Source: Veillonella_A intestinalis (GTDB taxonomy: Bacteria; Bacillota; Negativicutes; Veillonellales; Veillonellaceae). From it: DNA of 64,000 nucleotides. Each line of letters opens with the position of its first letter. Within the stretch, counting starts at the first letter, position 1. Under the pieces are notes generated by a model, which saw nothing but the letters and a program-made list of their open reading frames with translations, searched no databases and was not told the DNA's origin. The stretch spans positions 1 to 64,000 of the forward strand of contig NZ_CALPCB010000011.1 of NCBI RefSeq assembly GCF_943192895.1, written 5' to 3'. A program made the translations under genes and the position numbers. Positions 43,273 to 52,514 of this stretch are shown piece after piece.

Positions 43273-43731
43273 CTATAAGCTCTTAGGCTTATTAAGAATA
43301 TATTGTTCACCAATAATCCAAGCTGTGAAATCATCAACTGGTACTGGTGGATATAACATGCCCTTGGGTATCAAACGTTTCAACCCCTTTGGCGGATGAA
43401 CTTCAAAGTAGCGTTTTCTAGCCAATTCAGTAGTATGTGCTTCATCGACCAAATTAGTAATTATATCTAAGTCAGCCCCCAGCACTTCAAGTATATTAAA
43501 CACATGCTTATGATTAGTGCCATTACCACATACGAACTCTTTAATTTGCCCTTTATACTGTACACTAAGATCAAATAAATGGGTCTTTAATTGATCAGTT
43601 GGATAAATCGCTTTTTCAATTAACTCAGCATGCCCGCAAGTCATTATAGCAACGCCACTTTTTTCTCGGCCAGGATCTACTGCCAATAGTAAGTCTTCAC
43701 TTGTGGCAAGTCCCACCAGATTACTATTCAT
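43273..43731 (-). CDS. YqgF/RuvC-like RNase H-fold protein
   Basis: A 152-residue protein beginning with LLLAVDPGREKSGVAIM, a RuvC/YqgF-type first strand with catalytic Asp. Further strands follow (EFVCGNGTNHKHVFNILE; LVDEAHTTELARKRYFEVHPPKG, a likely second acidic site) and a C terminus DDFTAWIIGEQYIL. It is distinct from ruvX at 34383. ATG behind GGAGG. The nuclease role is inference from fold motifs. Confidence 0.7.
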   Translation of the reverse strand: MNSNLVGLATSEDLLLAVDPGREKSGVAIMTCGHAELIEKAIYPTDQLKTHLFDLSVQYKGQIKEFVCGNGTNHKHVFNILEVLGADLDIITNLVDEAHTTELARKRYFEVHPPKGLKRLIPKGMLYPPVPVDDFTAWIIGEQYILNKPKSL

Positions 43732-43766
43732 CTCAGTACGCCTCCTCTACACCTAGAAATGTCCGC

Positions 43767-43803
43767 AAAAAATGCTGTCGGTAGCTAAGCTATCGGCAGC
43801 ATT
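43767..43803 (-). terminator. Terminator after the YqgF-like gene's upstream neighbour (DUF3084 gene)
   Basis: Long stem AATGCTG.CG.TAGCT / AGCTA.CG.CAGCATT with T6 on the minus strand. The rest of the 43732-43976 gap has a TATAAT on the minus strand near 43900-43910 but no clear -35. Confidence 0.88.
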
Positions 43804-43976
43804 ATATCTGTTCCGGCAAAGTAAGCATCGAAAGCACTTCACTCATTAAGTAAAGCTCGTACATGCCAAATTTTTATATGAGCGAACAAATTCGATATAC
43901 TTATTATACCATAAAGTCAATAAGGCTTAGTTACAAATTTTAATATTTTTTATGCCTTTTATGCATATTTACTATC

Positions 43977-45152
43977 TTACTCTTGACTAATGTGCAATTC
44001 AATTTGAACTGGTCCTGTCGTATAAGTATCCTCACGAACTACCGCTTCAATACGAACTGAGCCAGACATACGGTTCAATTCACGAATCGTATCGAATAGT
44101 TCATCACCTGGCATAGAACCCACATCACCACTAAGCGGATCTGGTAAAATCCCCTGCGATTTTGCTTGACTATTTACATCCTTTAAGAAAGATAATACAG
44201 CAAATTGCGCATCGCCGCCACCTTGTACGATAGTTGACAGTATAACATCGCCTTTATTATACACTTTACGATATGGATATGCATGAATCTCTGCTAAAGC
44301 AGCTTCACCATAAATAATATTAGCCGCTGCTGTTATGCGGATTGTCATCGGTTCAGAAGCATTTGCCACTTGCTTAGCTACCTCTTCTAAATTAGAACGA
44401 CTAACATAAATAACAGCTCTATTCTCATCAATCCCTAACCGTCGCAAAATTAAACCATTCGTATCGTTTAAAACATTAGTAATCGCTTTGCCACTTTCTT
44501 CTTCATTAAGGCCTGGACGAATTAAAGCACCACTCAATACTTCGCCTACACGAAATAATACAGTGCCTTCGCGCACATGAGTAATCCCTTCTTCAAGACG
44601 TTTAGTTGTTATTTTTAAATCTTCAATATGAGATTCTAATTCTTGTTTTGTTGTTTCCAATGCTTTTACATCATTAGCTGACTGTGCCAATCGAGCATCA
44701 GCTTGACGATAGGCTTCCTGCACAGAAATTAATTCTTCACTCATAGCATTGCGAGCTACCCGCGCTTCTTCTAGTTCTTCCTGCGTTGCTTGTACATCTT
44801 TGCGCATCGTATTTAGGGCAATCGTCTTTTCACTTAACTCTTTTTTACCTGCCTCTAATTCTTTGTTCTTGGCTGCCACATCACTATTTAACTGATCCAT
44901 CTCTGCTTGCAATTGCTCCATCCCAAATAAAGCAGTTCGTACATTCTCCGAAGCAGCTGTCAAGATACCAAGGGTAATAGCTGAAATGAAAACGCCTGTA
45001 ATAATCGTCATAATAATTGACGTATGCTTTGGTCGCAATCCCCAAATAGACATTTTCTTTTTCCCAATTTTTGAGCCAATTTTATCGCCGATGAAAGCAA
45101 TGGCCCCGCCCATGATAGCGATAATTAAAATTATGTTCAAACCGACTAACAT
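43977..45152 (-). CDS. DUF3084 membrane/coiled-coil protein
   Basis: A 391-residue protein: TM near residues 2-24, basic GSKIGKKKMSIWGLRPKHTSII, second TM (about 48-66), then a long coiled coil (about 75-190), and a C-terminal globular domain with RVGEVLSGALIRPGLNEEE. DUF3084 proteins occur in cyanobacteria and Negativicutes. Function unknown. It lies between the LPS cluster terminator and the YqgF-like gene and has its own promoter region. Confidence 0.85.
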   Translation of the reverse strand: MLVGLNIILIIAIMGGAIAFIGDKIGSKIGKKKMSIWGLRPKHTSIIMTIITGVFISAITLGILTAASENVRTALFGMEQLQAEMDQLNSDVAAKNKELEAGKKELSEKTIALNTMRKDVQATQEELEEARVARNAMSEELISVQEAYRQADARLAQSANDVKALETTKQELESHIEDLKITTKRLEEGITHVREGTVLFRVGEVLSGALIRPGLNEEESGKAITNVLNDTNGLILRRLGIDENRAVIYVSRSNLEEVAKQVANASEPMTIRITAAANIIYGEAALAEIHAYPYRKVYNKGDVILSTIVQGGGDAQFAVLSFLKDVNSQAKSQGILPDPLSGDVGSMPGDELFDTIRELNRMSGSVRIEAVVREDTYTTGPVQIELHISQE

Positions 45153-45209
45153 ACAAGGCGCACTCCTTTCTTCATCCTATCAAATCTTTTAATTTCTTTA
45201 TATAAGGTA

Positions 45210-45228
45210 CTGAATACACTGTGTTCAG
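45210..45228. promoter_or_regulatory. Near-palindrome upstream of the DUF3084 gene
   Basis: CTGAATACACTGTGTTCAG, an imperfect inverted repeat of 19 bp, just downstream of a minus-strand TACAAT box. Possible operator; regulator unknown. Confidence 0.35.
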
Positions 45229-45296
45229 TTTCTATTGTACTCTATTTTCAAAAAAAGAAAAAGTGAATTACTATGAAAAAAGTTTCATTTATTATG

Positions 45297-45329
45297 CAAA
45301 AACGACCTTGACAGTTTTCATCAAGGTCG
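45297..45329 (-). terminator. Terminator of the LPS cluster
   Basis: Perfect 9-bp stem CGACCTTGA / TCAAGGTCG with T5 on the minus strand, 18 bp after the last LPS gene. Confidence 0.9.
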
Positions 45330-45346
45330 AAATAGTTTATATTATG

Positions 45347-46438
45347 TTATTTAGATACTTTCCAGTTTAGCCATAAACCAGCAATGATACCCAAAGTATC
45401 AGGAATCATGGCCGCCACTACTGGTGGTAAGGCGCCGCCTTTGCCCAAAGCACCAGTAAAGGTCATTACCCCATAATATACAAAAATAATTAAAACACTA
45501 AGACCAAAGCCAATCGATGAACTAGATCGCTGTTTTTGTAGCCCTAATGGGGCACCAACTAAAGCAAATACAAAGCTAGCAATAGGGATTGTAAAACGTT
45601 GATACATTTCCATTTCCCATTTAGTAGATTTTACATGGCTCGCTTTAAGCGCTTTAATTTGAGCGCGCAATTCTTTAATCGTCATTTCTTCAGGATCTCG
45701 TTGTTCCTGTGAAATCTGATCAGGATCTTTAGCAATTGGCAAAATTTGGTCTTTAAAACGCAAAGTCCGTTCAATTCCATTACCATCAGCTGCTAAATCA
45801 TAAATAACCCCATTATGCATAACCCAATAAGTACCATTCCAAGTCGCTGTTTCAGCATGTTCAATTTGTGTTACATTACCATTAGTAAAAAGCTGAGCTG
45901 TTACACCAGTAATTAACTTCGTTTTGGAGTCATATTTCTTCGCATACATGAGGGTGCTAATTTCATCACCTTCCATGGTTTTAAGAACAATATGCTCTTG
46001 TGCTGGCGGTTCTGCTTGTTTTTTAATTTCATTGCGAATAATATTCTGATACGCATGGTTTGCTGCTGGCACTACATATTCATTAAAAGCAATGGCTCCT
46101 ATTGAAATGAAAAATGCCGCAATATAAACGGGCATAGCTAAGCGTAAGAAACTAAGCCCACCAGCTCGCATAACGATAATCTCACTAGTGCCACTTAAAC
46201 GTCCAAAAGCTAATAGTGAGGCCAACAATACAGCCATAGGAAATGTAAGCACTACTATACTTGGCAAAGCTAAAATAAAGGCACGGCTTACCGCCCATAA
46301 AGAGGCTCCATATTCCGTAATATATTGAGCAATACGGAATAAGGTACCCGTTCCTACAAAAATACTGGTAAATGCAAAAATACCAAATAGAAAGGGGCCA
46401 ACAAAGCTTTTCAATATATATTTATCTAATATACGCAT
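45347..46438 (-). CDS. LPS export permease of the LptF/LptG family
   Basis: A 363-residue YjgP/YjgQ protein. N-terminal RILDKYILKSFVGPFLFGIFAFT and TM1-3, a periplasmic jellyroll domain (about 130-270; TMEGDEISTLMYAKKYD; NGTYWVMHNGVIYDL), and three C-terminal TMs (YQRFTIPIASFVFALVGAPLGLQ). With LptB it extracts LPS from the inner membrane. Only one such permease is present in the cluster, whereas proteobacteria use an LptF plus LptG pair. It is the last gene before the terminator. Confidence 0.93.
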   Translation of the reverse strand: MRILDKYILKSFVGPFLFGIFAFTSIFVGTGTLFRIAQYITEYGASLWAVSRAFILALPSIVVLTFPMAVLLASLLAFGRLSGTSEIIVMRAGGLSFLRLAMPVYIAAFFISIGAIAFNEYVVPAANHAYQNIIRNEIKKQAEPPAQEHIVLKTMEGDEISTLMYAKKYDSKTKLITGVTAQLFTNGNVTQIEHAETATWNGTYWVMHNGVIYDLAADGNGIERTLRFKDQILPIAKDPDQISQEQRDPEEMTIKELRAQIKALKASHVKSTKWEMEMYQRFTIPIASFVFALVGAPLGLQKQRSSSSIGFGLSVLIIFVYYGVMTFTGALGKGGALPPVVAAMIPDTLGIIAGLWLNWKVSK

Positions 46439-46456
46439 TCTCGTATCACCTGACCC

Positions 46457-47176
46457 CTATAAATTAAAACTATCCCCTAAGTAATGCTTACGAGCCACTG
46501 GGCTATTTGCCACTTCATCGGCAGACCCTTCTAATAAGATTTTGCCATTACTCAAAATATATGCTCGATCTACAATACCTAGCGTTTCACGCACATTATG
46601 GTCCGTAATCAATACGCCAATCCCGCGTTCCTTCAAATGACGAATAATCGATTGAATGTCCGCTACCGCAATAGGGTCAACCCCAGCAAATGGTTCATCT
46701 AATAAGATAAAACGTGGTGCCAAGGCAATACAGCGAGCAATTTCTACACGACGACGTTCCCCGCCAGATAATTGCATACCTTGACGATGACGCACATGTT
46801 CAATATGGAACTCTTGCAACAAAGACTCCACCGTAGCGTCAATCTCTTGTTTGCTTTTTTCCGTTGTTTCTAACATGGCGCGAATATTATCTTCTACTGA
46901 TAAAGATCGAAACACTGAGGCTTCCTGTGGTAAATAACCAATCCCTTGATCAGCTCGTTTATACATAGGCATATGCGAAATATCTTTGTTGCCTATAGTA
47001 ATACTTCCTTTATTTGGTTTTTCAATCCCTACAATCATGTAGAACGTCGTAGTCTTACCTGCCCCATTAGGGCCTAATAAACCAACTACTTCGCCTTCAT
47101 CTACACGGACGCTAACACCATCAACTACGTTACGGCCTTTATAGGTTTTTACTAAATCCTTCGTTTCAATAAACAT
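46457..47176 (-). CDS. lptB: LPS export ATP-binding protein LptB
   Basis: A 239-residue ABC ATPase: Walker A GPNGAGKTTTFYMIVG, QEASVFRSLSVEDNI (LptB-specific), signature QLSGGERRRVEIARCLA-like, Walker B LLDEPFAGVDPIAV and ITDHNVRETL. It powers LPS transport with the LptF/G permease encoded 18 bp downstream. Confidence 0.96.
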   Translation of the reverse strand: MFIETKDLVKTYKGRNVVDGVSVRVDEGEVVGLLGPNGAGKTTTFYMIVGIEKPNKGSITIGNKDISHMPMYKRADQGIGYLPQEASVFRSLSVEDNIRAMLETTEKSKQEIDATVESLLQEFHIEHVRHRQGMQLSGGERRRVEIARCIALAPRFILLDEPFAGVDPIAVADIQSIIRHLKERGIGVLITDHNVRETLGIVDRAYILSNGKILLEGSADEVANSPVARKHYLGDSFNL

Positions 47177-47188
47177 TAAGGCAACTCC

Positions 47189-47902
47189 TTACTGTTGTGG
47201 CGTAATGACTAAGGTACTACGGCCACCTACAGTTTGTACTGAATTATCTTTCATTTCCAATTTTAACTCTGGTGCATTAAGCACATTGCCATTTTGTACG
47301 GCATGTGCATTGCCCGTAAGATAGGCAACCCCATCTTCTTGACCAGGTGTTTGAGTATATACCGCATTATCAGCGCTAGCATCTAAATTATGTTTAGCAC
47401 TGTGCAACGTAACATTACCTTGGGCGGTAGCACGGATTTGACCTAACCAACCTTCAATATAGTCCCCTGTTAAAACAGCATCATCCATAACTAATTTACC
47501 ATTGCCACGGGAAGTACCATATTCGGTTTTCGTATTATACGTAACTACTTCACCAAAGACTTGTTTGTTATCTTTTTGTAAACGCACATTCCCTTTAGCC
47601 TCTAATTGTTCATTATTAGTGCTATGTAATTCCTGCGCTGACATAGACGTATTAGTACCAATCATACTAATACCACCAGTTAAACGAGCTTCCTGTGTCT
47701 TCGTATTATACCAACCTTCTTTACCGGTCATAGTTTTATCTTCATTAATAATAACTACATTCCCTTTAGCTTGTGCTAATCCACTATTACCATCGTATTG
47801 TAACACATCAGCGGTAATTGTCATATTGGACGTAGCAGCCCATACTGGTACAGCTATTCCGGCTACTAACGCTGTAATAGCCATTACTTTTGACAATTTC
47901 AT
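47189..47902 (-). CDS. lptA: LptA/OstA-domain LPS transport protein
   Basis: A 237-residue exported protein with a signal peptide (about 1-22, VPVWA). OstA/LptA beta-jellyroll repeats follow (ITADVLQYDGNSGLAQAKGNVVIINEDKTMTGKEGWYN; GNVRLQKDNKQVFGEVVTYN). It bridges the periplasm as an oligomer in the Lpt machine. At 237 residues it is longer than E. coli LptA (185), with extra jellyroll repeat units. Confidence 0.9.
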   Translation of the reverse strand: MKLSKVMAITALVAGIAVPVWAATSNMTITADVLQYDGNSGLAQAKGNVVIINEDKTMTGKEGWYNTKTQEARLTGGISMIGTNTSMSAQELHSTNNEQLEAKGNVRLQKDNKQVFGEVVTYNTKTEYGTSRGNGKLVMDDAVLTGDYIEGWLGQIRATAQGNVTLHSAKHNLDASADNAVYTQTPGQEDGVAYLTGNAHAVQNGNVLNAPELKLEMKDNSVQTVGGRSTLVITPQQ

Positions 47903-47918
47903 TTTATGAGTCCTCCCA

Positions 47919-48458
47919 TCACTTTCTAATCAATTTAGCATTACCTTTAGCAGTCACTTGATTAAGTACTGTATCAGCTTCTAATTTATCACCAGTTACA
48001 GTCGCTTCTCCATTATTAAAGGTAAATGGCGTATCTGAAGTTAACTTTTTAGTCTTATTATCAAAAGCAATTGCTTCTGTTGTCAATTCAACGTCTGCAC
48101 CATTAGTGCCTTTTACGCCACCAGCTAATTGAAACTTGCTATGGTCACCAGTCATATAACCACGTGGTGCTGTAACCACTAATGTCTTATCACCATCATA
48201 AAAGGTACCCTTCATATTGGTTAAATATACTTCCTTAGTTTTTGGATTTACTTTGATTTGTTCCGCTGTCACAGACCAAGCTAATTTACCTGCTTGTTCT
48301 TCCGTAATGGTAGACCCTTCAAAGGTAACTAAATTACCTTTTGGCTGTGTAGGATCCGCCTCGGTTTCACCGCTACTAATTAAGAAAATCCAAGTAAAAA
48401 TACCGATGAGCAACGCCACAATGGCTATACCTAAGATTGTTTTCTTATTCTTTAGCAT
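47919..48458 (-). CDS. lptC: LPS export protein LptC
   Basis: A 179-residue bitopic protein. Residues about 8-27 form a TM (ILGIAIVALLIGIFTWIFLI), then a periplasmic LptC/OstA-like beta domain (EEQAGKLAWSVTAEQIKVNPKTKEVYLTNMKGTFY). It passes LPS from LptBFG to LptA. It overlaps the lpxL stop by 14 nt. Confidence 0.9.
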   Translation of the reverse strand: MLKNKKTILGIAIVALLIGIFTWIFLISSGETEADPTQPKGNLVTFEGSTITEEQAGKLAWSVTAEQIKVNPKTKEVYLTNMKGTFYDGDKTLVVTAPRGYMTGDHSKFQLAGGVKGTNGADVELTTEAIAFDNKTKKLTSDTPFTFNNGEATVTGDKLEADTVLNQVTAKGNAKLIRK

Positions 48459-49380
48459 GTACTGCGTCCCTCACCTTCAATTTTTCCTCAATGTCTACAA
48501 TTTCATGCAATTTAGTATTCCAACGATGTTGGAACCAAAGCCATTCTGTAGGATGCTGTCTAATAAAATCTTCTGTCACACGCACAGTAGCTTCTGTTAG
48601 ACGATGTAAATCTTCAGCTTCATTGCCCGTATCTTCATAGTACAAAGGTGGTAAAATTTCTACTACATGACCAATACCACTCGCCTTACGATGCGTAAAT
48701 ACAGGCACAACCGGGGCCTTAAACTTCTGCGCAAAAGTAGCCGGCCCCGTAACAGCCGATGACTCTTGGCCTAAAAACTCCACTGGTAGCCCTTGAATAT
48801 ACCCATCTTGGTCAGCTAAGAATCCTAGTAACTTTTTCTGCTTCATAGCTTTTACGGCACGAATCATTTCAGAACCACCACGAGCAAATACTTCTAATCC
48901 TACCATTTCTCGATATTCATTAAGTAAACGGGTTACTTGTGCATTTGGTTGTTTTTTTACAATAGTGGTGGATGGATAGCCACAAGCAGCAAGGGCCGCC
49001 CCCATCCATTCCCAGTTGCCCACATGAGCAGTCAAAATAACAACCCCATGCTGTTCGGCTAACGCTTTATCTAAATATTCCAAACCGTGCATTTCAACAT
49101 GCTCAGCAATAAACTCTTTCGTTAAATTAGGCATGTATAAGATTTCAAGCGCAGAACGGCCTAAATTCTTAAACAATTCGTCTAAGACTTTAGCAGCCTC
49201 TTCTTCTGACACATTGAGACCTTTCATAACATTGTAAATTCCCCGCTTTTTCTGCTTTTTAGCAGCTAGCGAATATAAAGGCCCTAACGTCTCCCCTATA
49301 CGAAGTATCGTGCGATACGACAGCTTACAAGTTAAAGCGCTTATGCCTTTTAATAACTTATATTGCCACTCATTTGACAT
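48445..49380 (-). CDS. lpxL: Lipid A biosynthesis acyltransferase (LpxL/HtrB family)
   Basis: A 311-residue membrane-associated acyltransferase. The HX4(D/E) motif is seen in LTAHVGNWEWMGAAL, followed by GLEVFARGGSEMIRAVK, FLADQDGYIQGLPVEFLG and a C-terminal PTEWLWFQHRWN. It adds a secondary acyl chain to Kdo2-lipid A. Acyl specificity cannot be read. It sits between kdsC and lptC. Confidence 0.93.
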   Translation of the reverse strand: MSNEWQYKLLKGISALTCKLSYRTILRIGETLGPLYSLAAKKQKKRGIYNVMKGLNVSEEEAAKVLDELFKNLGRSALEILYMPNLTKEFIAEHVEMHGLEYLDKALAEQHGVVILTAHVGNWEWMGAALAACGYPSTTIVKKQPNAQVTRLLNEYREMVGLEVFARGGSEMIRAVKAMKQKKLLGFLADQDGYIQGLPVEFLGQESSAVTGPATFAQKFKAPVVPVFTHRKASGIGHVVEILPPLYYEDTGNEAEDLHRLTEATVRVTEDFIRQHPTEWLWFQHRWNTKLHEIVDIEEKLKVRDAVHAKE

Positions 49381-49400
49381 ACCGTACGTACCTCCTTTCG

Positions 49401-49922
49401 CTACTGACCTTGACTATATATTTCATTACGATAATCATCAACTAATTGATCCCAACGACCTGCTTTTTTAAAAATATACTCGATAGCTTCACGAACAGCC
49501 CCATGGCCGCCACCTTTATTAGCAATAAACTTTGCCACGGACTTTACTTCTGCCACACCATTGGCCGGTGCCATAGGCAAACCCACTACAGACAAAGCAC
49601 CTAAGTCATTGAGGTCATCCCCCATATAGGCCATTTCTTCTGTACTAATCGCTAATTCATGAGCTAATTCTTTAATGGCTTCTGTCTTATTATGACAGCC
49701 CATGCGGACAAAATCAAATTTTAATTCCTTAGTGCGACGGTCTACCATTTCAGAATGGTGGCCAGTAATAACAGCTAACTTTAACCCACCTCGACGAGCT
49801 AGGGCTAACCCTAAACCATCTTGTGAATTAAAACATTTAAGCTCATCACCATTGGCCGTATAAATAATGCCACCTTCGGTCATAACACCATCTACATCTA
49901 GGATTAAACATTTTATGTTCAT
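49401..49922 (-). CDS. kdsC: 3-deoxy-D-manno-octulosonate 8-phosphate phosphatase KdsC
   Basis: A 173-residue HAD phosphatase without cap: LILDVDGVMTEGGI (nucleophile Asp), AVITGHHSEM, and YMGDDLNDLGALS. It dephosphorylates Kdo-8-P made by KdsA. Overlaps the kdsD stop by 1 nt. Confidence 0.95.
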   Translation of the reverse strand: MNIKCLILDVDGVMTEGGIIYTANGDELKCFNSQDGLGLALARRGGLKLAVITGHHSEMVDRRTKELKFDFVRMGCHNKTEAIKELAHELAISTEEMAYMGDDLNDLGALSVVGLPMAPANGVAEVKSVAKFIANKGGGHGAVREAIEYIFKKAGRWDQLVDDYRNEIYSQGQ

Positions 49923-50893
49923 TATACAATACCTCGACGCAATAAGTCAGTAATATGGACAATCCCTAAACAATATTTCTTTTCGTCCACTACTGGCAAC
50001 ACCGTAATTGGACGAGGTTGATTCTTTTCCATTAAATGTAAGGCTTCAGCCGCTAATTTATCTTTAGTAATCGTTCGAGGCATAGCCGTCATCATATCTT
50101 CTACAGGCCATTCTAAAAAGTTACTGCCCGCATCTAAACCACGACGAATATCACCATCAGTAACTAATCCCAATAAACGACCATCTTCATCAACAACATT
50201 CGTAGCCCCTAAGCCTTTTTCAGTCATAACAAATAGAGCATCACGAACAGTAGCGCCCTTGTATACTACTGGATTATCTTCACCACTATGCATAATGTTT
50301 TCTACTGTAAGTAATAATTTACGCCCCAAAGACCCACCGGGATGGAAAATAGCAAAGTTTTCAGGAGTAAATTTATGTCGTTCTAATAAGCAAACAGCTA
50401 AGGCATCACCAAGTGCTAACGCTACTGTTGTACTCGTAGTTGGCGCCAAGCCTAATGGACAAGCTTCACGCTCTACTTCTACTAATAAAACAACATCTGA
50501 ATTTTTAGCCAAGGTAGAATTGTGTTTACCTACCACGCTGATAAGGCGCGCCCCAATGCGCCGCAAGGACGGCAATAAACTAATGACTTCACTGGTTTCA
50601 CCACTATTAGAAAAAGCCAACACAATATCTTCCGATGTGACCATACCTAAATCACCATGCACACCTTCACCGGGATGCAAAAATAAAGCTGGTGTACCTG
50701 TTGACGCGAGCGTTGCCGCTACTTTACGAGCAATATGACCTGATTTTCCCATACCCGTGCATACAACACGACCTTTGGCATTTAAAATCATAGTAACAGC
50801 TTCTGTAAAATTACTGTCTAAGGTTGTAATTAGTTTTTCAATAGCCTGCGCTTCTTCATGAAGCACCTGTGCTGCTTGTTCTAAAACATTCAT
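49922..50893 (-). CDS. kdsD: Arabinose-5-phosphate isomerase KdsD (KpsF/GutQ)
   Basis: A 323-residue SIS-CBS-CBS protein: VVCTGMGKSGHIARKVAATLASTGTPALFLHPGEGVHGDLGMV (SIS), FSNSGETSEV, then two CBS domains from about residue 205. It converts ribulose-5-P to arabinose-5-P for KdsA. ATG at 50893 is chosen behind AGGGG; a TTG nine codons upstream immediately follows the kdsA stop and is possible. Confidence 0.95.
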   Translation of the reverse strand: MNVLEQAAQVLHEEAQAIEKLITTLDSNFTEAVTMILNAKGRVVCTGMGKSGHIARKVAATLASTGTPALFLHPGEGVHGDLGMVTSEDIVLAFSNSGETSEVISLLPSLRRIGARLISVVGKHNSTLAKNSDVVLLVEVEREACPLGLAPTTSTTVALALGDALAVCLLERHKFTPENFAIFHPGGSLGRKLLLTVENIMHSGEDNPVVYKGATVRDALFVMTEKGLGATNVVDEDGRLLGLVTDGDIRRGLDAGSNFLEWPVEDMMTAMPRTITKDKLAAEALHLMEKNQPRPITVLPVVDEKKYCLGIVHITDLLRRGIV

Positions 50894-50920
50894 GGATGAT
50901 CCATCCCCTCTATTCGTCAA

Positions 50921-51739
50921 TTAACCTTTTACAATCTTATCAATAGCAACCAAATCACGCAACATAGCTTCTAAATCATCTAAACGAACCATGTTAGGCC
51001 CATCTGATAAGGCTTCTTCTGGATTATCATGAACTTCCATGAATAAACCATCCACGCCAGCAGCTACAGCAGCACGAGCCAAATTAGGCACAAATTCACG
51101 TTGTCCTGAGGAACTTGTACCAGCGCCACCTGGTAATTGTACACTATGAGTCGCATCAAATACGACAGGATAATCAAAGCTACGCATAATAGGGAAGGAA
51201 CGCATATCAACGACTAAGTTATTATATCCAAAAGTAGCGCCCCGTTCTGTAAGCATTAGATTTTGATTGCCTGCTTCTTCTACTTTCTTAACTACATTAC
51301 TCATATCTTTAGGCGCTAAAAATTGACCTTTTTTTACATTAATGCATTTACCAGTCTTAGCTGCCCCATAGACTAAATCAGTTTGGCGGCATAAGAATGC
51401 AGGAATCTGTAAAATATCCAATACTTCAGCAGCTGGTTCAATCTGCTCTACGGAATGAATGTCACTAACAATAGGTACTTGTAATTCCTTTTTAATATGG
51501 CTCAAAATGCTAAGCCCTTCTTTAAGTCCTGGACCACGAAAAGAGCCAAAGCTAGAGCGATTAGCTTTATCAAAAGAAGCTTTAAAAATATATGGAATAC
51601 CAACGCGTTCACAAATTTCTTTTGCTCGACGACCAATAGCTAATGTACGCTCAGGATCTTCAATTACACAAGGCCCAGCTAGTAAAAATAAACCGTTACC
51701 GCCACCTAATGTTAAATTACCTACTTTTACTTCTTTCAT
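50921..51739 (-). CDS. kdsA: 3-deoxy-8-phosphooctulonate synthase KdsA
   Basis: A 272-residue aldolase: LAGPCVIEDPERTL, YIFKASFDKANRSSFGSFRGPG, PIVSDIHS, DILQIPAFLCRQTDL, VFDATHSVQLPGG. It condenses PEP and arabinose-5-P to Kdo-8-P. ATG behind GGAG. Confidence 0.97.
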   Translation of the reverse strand: MKEVKVGNLTLGGGNGLFLLAGPCVIEDPERTLAIGRRAKEICERVGIPYIFKASFDKANRSSFGSFRGPGLKEGLSILSHIKKELQVPIVSDIHSVEQIEPAAEVLDILQIPAFLCRQTDLVYGAAKTGKCINVKKGQFLAPKDMSNVVKKVEEAGNQNLMLTERGATFGYNNLVVDMRSFPIMRSFDYPVVFDATHSVQLPGGAGTSSSGQREFVPNLARAAVAAGVDGLFMEVHDNPEEALSDGPNMVRLDDLEAMLRDLVAIDKIVKG

Positions 51740-51779
51740 GGGTATCTCCTTTATTAATTATCATGTATGGTTCAAATAA

Positions 51780-52514
51780 TTATCTGGTTTCCTGACTTTT
51801 AAAAATCTCATTAACAGCCGCTAAATCTTCAGGTGTATCTACGCCGACAAAGCGCGCCTCTGTTTTAATAACACGTATAGCTACCCCATTTTCTAATGCT
51901 CGTAACTGCTCTAATGATTCCGTTAATTCTGCTGGTGTTGGTGCTAATTGAGCAAATTCTAATAAGAAATCACGCGTATACGCATAAATACCAATATGTT
52001 TCAACGGTGGATTGACAAAAGCATTACGTGGATATGGAATTAGGGAACGTGAGAAATACATAGCTTCCCCTTTTAAATTACATATCACTTTAACCGCTGA
52101 TGGTTCATCATATTCCGCTTCTTGTAAAGGCGCCCCTACTGTGGCCATTTGCAACTGACTATTTTCAGTAAACAAGGCACTTAACTCATCAATCAAAGAA
52201 GCTTCGATTAAAGGTTCATCACCTTGTACATTAATAATCACATCAATATCAGGTCGCAATTGTGCTACTTCGGCTAAACGATCAGTCCCGGTCAAATGAT
52301 CGGCTTTAGTCATAACAACCGTACCACCAAACTCCGTTACTACCTCAGCAACCCGCTGATCATCCGTCGCTACAATAACTTCATCAGGTACAGTTGCTTT
52401 AGAAACCTGTTCATATACACGCTGAATCATAGGTTTACCAGCAATATCAGCTAACGGTTTGCCAGGTAAACGAGTTGATGCATACCGCGCAGGGATGACG
52501 CAAGCGATTTTCAT
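51780..52514 (-). CDS. kdsB: CMP-Kdo synthetase KdsB
   Basis: A 244-residue nucleotidyltransferase: CVIPARYASTRLPGKPLADIAGKPMIQ, VIVATDD, VINVQGDEPLIE, YFSRSLIPYPR, HIGIYAYTRDFL. It activates Kdo for WaaA. Overlaps the lpxK stop by 4 nt. Confidence 0.97.
   Translation of the reverse strand: MKIACVIPARYASTRLPGKPLADIAGKPMIQRVYEQVSKATVPDEVIVATDDQRVAEVVTEFGGTVVMTKADHLTGTDRLAEVAQLRPDIDVIINVQGDEPLIEASLIDELSALFTENSQLQMATVGAPLQEAEYDEPSAVKVICNLKGEAMYFSRSLIPYPRNAFVNPPLKHIGIYAYTRDFLLEFAQLAPTPAELTESLEQLRALENGVAIRVIKTEARFVGVDTPEDLAAVNEIFKSQETR

Noticed and set aside
50259..50738. A 159-codon ORF antisense to kdsD
   Set aside because: The opposite strand encodes a clear SIS-CBS isomerase; the antisense product has no recognisable motif.
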